DNA of 12,079 nucleotides, from NCBI GenBank assembly GCA_025453505.1, contig JALOQG010000222.1, positions 1 to 12,079 of the forward strand, given 5' to 3'. How positions within the stretch are numbered: the stretch's first letter is position 1; each line of letters opens with the position of its first letter. The notes beneath the pieces were generated by a model that saw nothing but the letters and a program-made list of their open reading frames with translations, ran no database searches and was not told where the DNA came from. The DNA comes from Myxococcota bacterium (lineage in GTDB: Bacteria; Myxococcota_A; UBA9160; PR03). The position numbers and the translations under genes were made by a program. Below are positions 1-12,079 of the stretch, piece by piece.

Positions 1-175
1 GCACGAGGCGCGTCGCCGGGGTTCGACGCTTCACCATGGCGCACGCATCGGAGGCCGACGGCTTCGGCTTGGTGATCGCGCGCACCATGTGCAGGTGGCG
101 CGCAGCCGTGCGGGCGGCGCGCGCCGGCACAGGAACCGGCAAGTGGCCGGCAATCCACACGCAACGAATGCGCAT
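1..175 (-). CDS. Possible 5' end of a downstream gene, unidentified (partial, doubtful)
   Basis: Downstream of the glycosyltransferase an ATG at 175-173 opens a minus-strand frame that stays open to the window edge (about 58 residues, beginning MRIRCVWIAGHLPVPV). The ATG directly follows a G-rich run ending in GGGAG, which is too close for a normal Shine-Dalgarno spacing. Third positions are mostly G/C, but the plus-strand frame in the same wobble register (ATG at 36) looks equally good, so codon bias does not decide the strand. I do not recognise the protein. The 56-base gap after the glycosyltransferase stop contains no clear hairpin-plus-T-run terminator, so this could be the next operon gene or chance. 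Confidence 0.22.
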   Translation of the reverse strand, partial: MRIRCVWIAGHLPVPVPARAARTAARHLHMVRAITKPKPSASDACAMVKRRTPATRLV

Positions 176-231
176 CTCCCCCCCCGAACCGCGCACTCTA
201 CGCGAGGTCGAGGGGGATGCCACTCGTGGTG

Positions 232-993
232 TCAGGGACTCGTAACGTGGCCTCGAAGCCGCCGCGCAGCGACGCGCGCGAGGAAGAGCGGGTTGCCGAC
301 GAGATAGCGCCCGCTCTTCCGAGGCTGGCGCACGAGCAGGTGCATCCACTCGAAGCCGATGCGGCGAAGCCAGGCGGGCGCGCGGTCGAGATCGCCGGAC
401 CAGTACGCGAAGAGTCCGCCGATCGCGAGACAGACCGGGATGCGGAGCCGATCGCGGTGGGACGCGATCCAGCGCTCCTGCGCCGGATTGCCCATTCCGA
501 CGAGCAGCAGGTGCGGAGCCAGGTCGTTCAGTCGTTCGACCAGCCGGCGATCCGACGCCTCGTCGAGATAGCCGTGATGCCGGCCTGCGAGTTCCCAGCC
601 CGAGAAGCGCTCGCGGGCGAAGACGGCGGCGCCCTCGTTCATCTCCTCGGTCCCACCGAGCAGGAAGTAGCGGTGGCCGCGTCCGGCGAATGCGTCGAAG
701 AAGCGCGGCACGAAGTCGGTGCCGTTGACGTTGTCGGAGAGCCGCACGCCGTGGAGCGCGCGCGCCGCCCAGCGCACGCCGGTGCCGTCGCCGTAGACGA
801 CGTCCGCGCCGCGCAGGATCTCGCGATACGCCGGATCGGAGCAGGCGAGGTTCAGCGTGCTCGCGTTGACGAAGTAGACCGCGTGCGTGCGGCGCGCGGG
901 ATCGTCCAGCCACGCGCCGACGTGCGCGAGAGCGTCTCCCATCCGGCAGTCTTCGATGGGAACGTCGAGGATCTCGAGCCGCCTGCGCGTCAG
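232..993 (-). CDS. WecG/TagA/CpsF-family glycosyltransferase
   Basis: About 253 residues, the usual size for this family (GT26-type enzymes such as E. coli WecG and Bacillus TagA/TarA, which move an N-acetylmannosamine-type sugar from a UDP donor to a lipid-linked acceptor at the inner membrane face). Counted from the CTG at 993: VNASTLN at about 42-48 and YGDGTG at 67-72 (the Asp is the expected catalytic residue) are followed by a GGTEEMNEGA loop, GMGNPAQERW, GGLFAYWSG, the RAPAWLRRIGFEW segment, and the basic RQPRKSGRYL tail associated with membrane contact. The start is uncertain. The conserved first strand (RRLEILDVPI) lies upstream of the first ATG (942), and no ATG, GTG or TTG lies nearby in frame, so I favour CTG at 993, which overlaps the upstream stop as CTGA. 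The sugar and acceptor are unknown. It may glycosylate the hybrid metabolite or belong to unrelated envelope polysaccharide synthesis. The family is clear; the role in the pathway is inference. Confidence 0.88.
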   Translation of the reverse strand: MTRRRLEILDVPIEDCRMGDALAHVGAWLDDPARRTHAVYFVNASTLNLACSDPAYREILRGADVVYGDGTGVRWAARALHGVRLSDNVNGTDFVPRFFDAFAGRGHRYFLLGGTEEMNEGAAVFARERFSGWELAGRHHGYLDEASDRRLVERLNDLAPHLLLVGMGNPAQERWIASHRDRLRIPVCLAIGGLFAYWSGDLDRAPAWLRRIGFEWMHLLVRQPRKSGRYLVGNPLFLARVAARRLRGHVTSP

Positions 994-1008
994 GAGCTCC
1001 GTGCCTCC
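990..1008 (-). promoter_or_regulatory. CTGA stop/start overlap with ribosome binding site
   Basis: The PPTase stop TGA (992-990) overlaps a candidate CTG start (993-991) of the glycosyltransferase. A GGAGG lies at 1008-1004, ten bases upstream of the CTG. The alternative ATG at 942 has no comparable Shine-Dalgarno sequence and would remove the first conserved strand. The layout mirrors the two GTGA junctions upstream in the operon, which supports translational coupling, but CTG starts are rare and this assignment is tentative. Confidence 0.45.
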
Positions 1009-1703
1009 AGCGGCGTGGCGGACAGCGTCGCCGCGGTGAACACCCAGCCGTCGCGATGCAGGAAGCGTCCCTCCGGCGTGCGTCCGCCGGGCAGGCGCGC
1101 GCGCAGCGCCTCGTCGACGCCACAGCGGAAGCGGCCCGTCGCCCAGTCCACGTCGATCTCGACCGCCTGGAATCCGAGCACCTCGCGCAGCAGCGGGAAG
1201 ACGCTCTTGTAGAACGCCTCCTTGGCGCTGAAGAGCAGGCGGACCGTGTGGCCGCGCAGCGCCGTCGGGCGCGCCGCGACCACACCGGCGAGCTCGTCCG
1301 GCGTGCAGATCCGCCGCCACAGCGCGGTCTCGAGCGGCTGGTCCGGCTCGACGTCGACGCCGAGTCCCGCGAGCGCGCTCACCGGTGCGACCGCGACGAA
1401 GCACAGGTCGTCGCAGTGTGAGATCGATCCCACGATGCCCGCGGGCCACGCGGGCGTGCGATCCGCGCTGCGCGGGATCGCGACCGGCGGATGCCCGAGC
1501 TCGGCGAGCAGGGTGCGCGCGCAGCGCCGTCCGCTCGCGAACTCGCGCTGGCGTCGCGGGATGGCGCGCTCGACTGCGCTCCGCTCCGCGTCGAAGAGGT
1601 TCGAGAGATCGGCATCGAGCGGCGCGGTCGCCGCGCGCACCGGCGCGGGGAGCAGATCGCCGACTCGCGCGTCGCGCAACGCGGGCGCGCGCGCGGCGCT
1701 CAC
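990..1703 (-). CDS. 4'-phosphopantetheinyl transferase (Sfp/EntD type)
   Basis: A 237-residue enzyme of the broad-specificity Sfp/EntD group. It transfers phosphopantetheine from coenzyme A to the conserved serine of carrier domains, turning apo-NRPS/PKS into the active holo form. Family signatures are in order: RRQREFASGRRCAR (about 50-63), SISHC (93-97), the magnesium-binding GLGVDVEP (113-120, acidic D117 and E119) and FSAKEAFYKSV (158-168, with K161 and E162). The length and the pairing of SISHC with FSAKEAFYKSV resemble EntD-like members. The GTG start at 1703 is chosen because it overlaps the upstream stop as GTGA and is preceded by GAGGAG at a good distance; earlier in-frame codons lie inside the PKS gene. 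Its likely targets are the two visible carrier serines of the NRPS and PKS modules. Encoding the activator in the same operon is common for secondary metabolite clusters. Confidence 0.93.
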   Translation of the reverse strand: MSAARAPALRDARVGDLLPAPVRAATAPLDADLSNLFDAERSAVERAIPRRQREFASGRRCARTLLAELGHPPVAIPRSADRTPAWPAGIVGSISHCDDLCFVAVAPVSALAGLGVDVEPDQPLETALWRRICTPDELAGVVAARPTALRGHTVRLLFSAKEAFYKSVFPLLREVLGFQAVEIDVDWATGRFRCGVDEALRARLPGGRTPEGRFLHRDGWVFTAATLSATPLEARSS

Positions 1704-1717
1704 GCCGCCGGCTCCTC
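1700..1717 (-). promoter_or_regulatory. GTGA stop/start overlap with ribosome binding site
   Basis: The PKS stop TGA (1702-1700) and the PPTase start GTG (1703-1701) share a GTGA overlap. GAGGAG at 1717-1712 lies eight bases before the GTG. This is the classical layout for translational coupling and fixes the PPTase start. Confidence 0.75.
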
Positions 1718-3130
1718 GGGCTTGGTCTGCTGCGCGTCGGCCAGCGCCGCGCGCACGCGCGACGCGAGGACGCGCACGCTCGGCTCGAGCACCATCGAGT
1801 CGTGATCGCCCTGCACGACCTGCACGTCGATCCCGCCCGCGATCCACGGCTGCCAGAAGTTCTGGTGGTCGATGAGCTCGCGCTTCGAGTTCGCGATGCG
1901 TCCGTCTCCGAGCGGATGCGCCTCGTCGAGCGGCGGGCGGAACAGCATCACCTTCCCGGGATACGGCCGCATCTGGTAGTGCTGCAGCGCTTCGCGGAAC
2001 GCGGCTTCGATCTGGTCGGAGCGGAACTCGGCGGGTGTGCGCTCCACGTTCGGCGGATCGAGCCGGCGCTGGCGTTTCTCGAGCTCCCAGCGCACGCGGT
2101 TGCGCACCCAGTCGCGGAGGTAGCGCACACCGCCGCGCTGCAGGCGCTGGAGCTGGATCTTCGCGCGATCCGCGCGCGTCGGTTCGGGTCCGCGCGGCGG
2201 CGAGGAGTCGAGCAGGATCAGGCACGCCACCTCCTCGCCCTGCGCGAGGAGCTGCTGCGCCATCTCGAATGCGGTGATGCCGCCGCCCGAGAAGCCGCCC
2301 AGCAGATACGGTCCTTCGGGCTGCACGGTTCGCAGCTCACGGAGGTAGTCCTCCGCCATCTCCTCGAAGCGGCGATGCGGCTCGTCGTCTCCGTAGAGGC
2401 CCTTGGCCTGCACGGCGTAGACCGGCTGATCGTTGCCGAGCTGCGCGGCGAGGTGACGCAGATTCAGGACGTTGCCGAACATGCCGGCGACCAGGAAGAA
2501 GGGCAGCTTGCGAGAGCCCTCGACGCGGTTCATCGGCACCAGGAAGCGGTACTTCGGGCCGCGCGAGATCGGCGTTCCCGCGGCGACGGCGCCGAGCTCG
2601 GGTCGCAACAGCTCGGCGCACTTCGCGACCGTCGGCGCGTCGAAGAGCACCGAGATCGGATACTCGATGCCCCAGAGCTTCTTGATCTTCGCGAACAGGC
2701 GCACGGCGATCAGCGAGTGGCCGCCGAGTTCGAAGAAGTCGTCGTGTACTCCCACGCGATCGACCCCGAGCAGCTCTTCGTAGAAGCCCACGAGCGTCTT
2801 CTCGATCTCGTCGCTCGGCGCCTGGTACTCGCTGGCGAGCTCGGGCCGCTCGAACTTGACGCTCGGCGTCTGCAGCTCGCTGGCGGAGGCGCGTTCGAGT
2901 CGTTCGCGCCACGGTCCCATTTCGATCGAGGACACGAGCACCGGGCCGCCGCTCTCGGCCGCGAGCATCCGCTCGAGCGCCTCGGCGCCTTCGTCCACGC
3001 GAATGCCGGCTTCGAAGGTCTCGAGGAAGACGCGCTCGGCGGGCGAGAGCGGCTGTCCGTGCGCGCCGCTGCTGCGCACAGTGCGCGCCGGCGGACGCGT
3101 TCCGCCGAAGCCGGCGGCGGGATCGAGCTT

Positions 3131-3958
3131 GCGCATCGCGTAGCCGTCGATCTCGACCAGGACTTCGCCGTGCTCGTCGCAGATCGTGACGTCGAAGGTC
3201 GCCACCTCGCGCACGAACGAGTTGCCGGCGCGCGAGCGAACGTGGCTGACGATGCTCGACGCGAGCGGCGCATGGACGCGCACGCGCTGGTAGCCGAGCG
3301 GCACGTAGAGAGCGGCCGTCGCGTCGTAGCCGTCGACGAGCGGCAGCGCGAAGCCCGTGGCGATGTCGAGCAGGGCCGGGTGCAGGCCCTGTTGCTCGAC
3401 GTCGGCGGCGAACTCGGGCGCGAGCGCGAGGCGCGCGATCGCCTCGCCCTGGCCGAAGCCGACGCGCCGCAGCGTCGCCCAGCGCGGGCCGAAACGGAGC
3501 TGCGATCCCTGGGAGGGCGCGAGCGCCTCGCCCCGTGCTTCGCGCAGATCCCCGGTGCAGACCGCTTCGAGCGCCGTGATCGCGGGCGGACGCGCGGGAT
3601 CCTCGCGCAGCGGCGTCAGCACGCCGCGCGCGTGGAGCGTCGCGTCGGGGCCGCTCTTCACCTCGAACTCGTAGCCGTCGTCGCGGCGCAGCACCTCGAC
3701 AGAGACGCGGCGGCTCTCCGCCCCCGTCACGACGAGCGGCGCGAGGAATGCGACGTCGCGGATCTCGACCGGACGCTCGCCCGCGAGGTCGCGCCAGGCG
3801 GCGCGCGCGATCTCGAGGTACGCCGTGCCGGGCATCACCGCGACGCCTTCCGCGGTGCGGTGATCGTCGAGCACCCAGTGTGCGTCCGCCTGCAGCTCGG
3901 TGGTGTAGGTCCAGCGTTCCGGACCGTCGGCCACGCACTCGCCGAGCAGCGGATGGCC
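3131..3958 (-). other. DH-type domain placed after the KR core
   Basis: Domain annotation within the KR-DH-carrier-TE part. The N-terminal hotdog carries WVLDDHRTAEG followed by VMPGTAYLEIARAA. The catalytic His and the downstream Pro-Gly are present, but the proline is ten residues after the His instead of the usual nine. The second hotdog has LHPALLDIATG, with the catalytic Asp present and Gly where the usual DxxxQ/H motif has Gln or His. The order KR then DH is the reverse of the common DH-KR order in modular PKSs. The domain could be an active dehydratase, or a related double-hotdog enzyme acting as cyclase or isomerase; sequence alone cannot decide. Confidence 0.8.
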
Positions 3959-5004
3959 GGTGAGCCGGCTGGTCGCCGCGTCCTCCGTCTCGCCGCGCAG
4001 CCGCCGCGAGAGTCCGGCCGCCACGCCGACTTCGTTCCAGACGCCCCACTCGAGCGCGGTCGTGAACGGGCCGCCCCGCAGCTGCGCCTGCTGCGCGAAC
4101 GCGTTCAGGTACGCGTTCGCCGCGACGTAGTCCACCTGGCCCGGCGGACCGAGCCGCGCGCTGGTGGAGGAGAAGAGCACGAAGAAGTCGATCGGCTCGT
4201 TCGCGATCAGTTGCGACAGCACGAGCGTGCCGTGGAGCTTGGTCGAGAAGACGCGCTCGACCGACTCCGGCGTCTTGGTCTGGATCAGGCCTTCCTCGAG
4301 CGAACCCGCTGCGTGCAGCACGCCATTCAGCGGCCCGAAGCGTTCCTTCGCGGCGCACAGCACTTCGCGCATGCGCTCGACGTCGGCGACGTCGGCCGCG
4401 GCCGTCCAGACGTCGCCGCCGTGCTTGCGGATCTCGCGGATCGCGGCGATGCGGCGGCTCGTGCGGTCGTTCGCGCCGTGCGTCGCGAGCCAGGCGTCCC
4501 ACTGCTCCTCCGGGACGAGCGCGCTGCGACCGACCAGGACGAGCTTGGCGCGGTGCGTGCGTGCGAGGCGCTCGGCCAGCGAGAAGCCGATGCCGCCGAG
4601 ACCGCCGGTCACGAGATACACGCCGCCTTCGCGCACTCGCGTGCGCTCGGCGTTCGCCGGGACGGCGGCGGGCTCGAGCGTTTCCTCGAAGCGATCGCCA
4701 TCGCGATACGCGACGACGTCGGCGTCCGGCATCGCTGCGAGTTCCGCGAAGACCGGGTCGGCGACACTTCCGAGCGGCGCGGCGCCCTTGCGGCGTCGCC
4801 AGCGCGGCGGCTGGATCGCCGGAAGCGCGACGTCGATGCTCTGGCAGCGCACGCCCGCGAACTCGTGCGGGATCACGCGCACCGGACCGAGCAGCGTCGC
4901 CTTCTCGGGATGCGCGAGCGGCTCGCCCGCCACGCTCTGCATGCCGTTCGAGACGGCCGCGACGTGCGCGGGCAGCGCTTCGCCGCGATCGCCGAGCGCC
5001 TGCA

Positions 5005-12079
<7,075 letters not shown>

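Noticed and set aside
121..155. Short inverted repeats (GCCGG/CCGGC) after the glycosyltransferase as a terminator
   Set aside because: Arms are only about five bases, not followed by a T-run on the transcribed strand, and such pairs are expected by chance at this GC content.
36..245. Short plus-strand frame starting at an ATG near the left edge
   Set aside because: No Shine-Dalgarno, no recognisable motif, and it runs antisense into the glycosyltransferase 3' end. It shares its wobble register with the minus-strand frame at 175-1, so coding bias cannot support it.
217..1212. Plus-strand open frame opposite the glycosyltransferase
   Set aside because: Mirror of the WecG-family gene; no recognisable protein features.

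Overview
This window is a very GC-rich stretch (G or C in almost every wobble position) in which every convincing gene lies on the minus strand. It carries the 3' part of a hybrid NRPS/type I PKS operon. The codon use, the many enclosed antisense shadow frames and the style of the megasynthase suggest a high-GC Gram-negative producer such as a myxobacterium or a relative. This is inference only; no 16S or other taxonomic marker is present.

Layout in transcription order (high to low coordinates): (1) 12079-7956, the 3' part of an NRPS module, C (cut by the window edge)-A-PCP. A luciferase-like monooxygenase (LLM) domain is embedded inside the A domain, between motifs A4 and A5. The specificity residues read D-I-L-S-M-G-M-I-W-K, close to the known glycine code. 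(2) 7959-1700, a PKS module, KS-AT-(linker)-KR-DH-carrier-TE, in two reading frames. Frame and homology switch at about 5230, where part of the linker ahead of the KR seems to be missing, so the module is split into 5005-7959 (KS-AT) and 1700-5230 (KR-DH-carrier-TE). The DH lies after the KR catalytic core, and a KR-like C-terminal segment follows the DH, as if the DH were nested inside the KR. (3) 1703-990, a Sfp/EntD-type 4'-phosphopantetheinyl transferase, able in principle to activate the carrier domains. (4) 993-232, a WecG/TagA/CpsF-family glycosyltransferase. Below it is a 56-base gap and then, at 175-1, a doubtful open frame leaving the window.

The genes are joined by 4-base stop/start overlaps (GTGA, GTGA and probably CTGA), with Shine-Dalgarno-like sequence before each junction, which points to one translationally coupled operon. 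No promoter or convincing terminator is visible; the promoter must lie beyond 12079.

Inferred working model: an upstream line delivers an acyl chain, the NRPS module adds probably glycine and the LLM oxidises it or its neighbourhood. The PKS module adds a (probably malonyl-derived) C2 unit, reduces and perhaps dehydrates it, and the TE releases the product, which the glycosyltransferase might decorate. Whether the line works as encoded depends on whether the 5230 junction is real or an assembly error.
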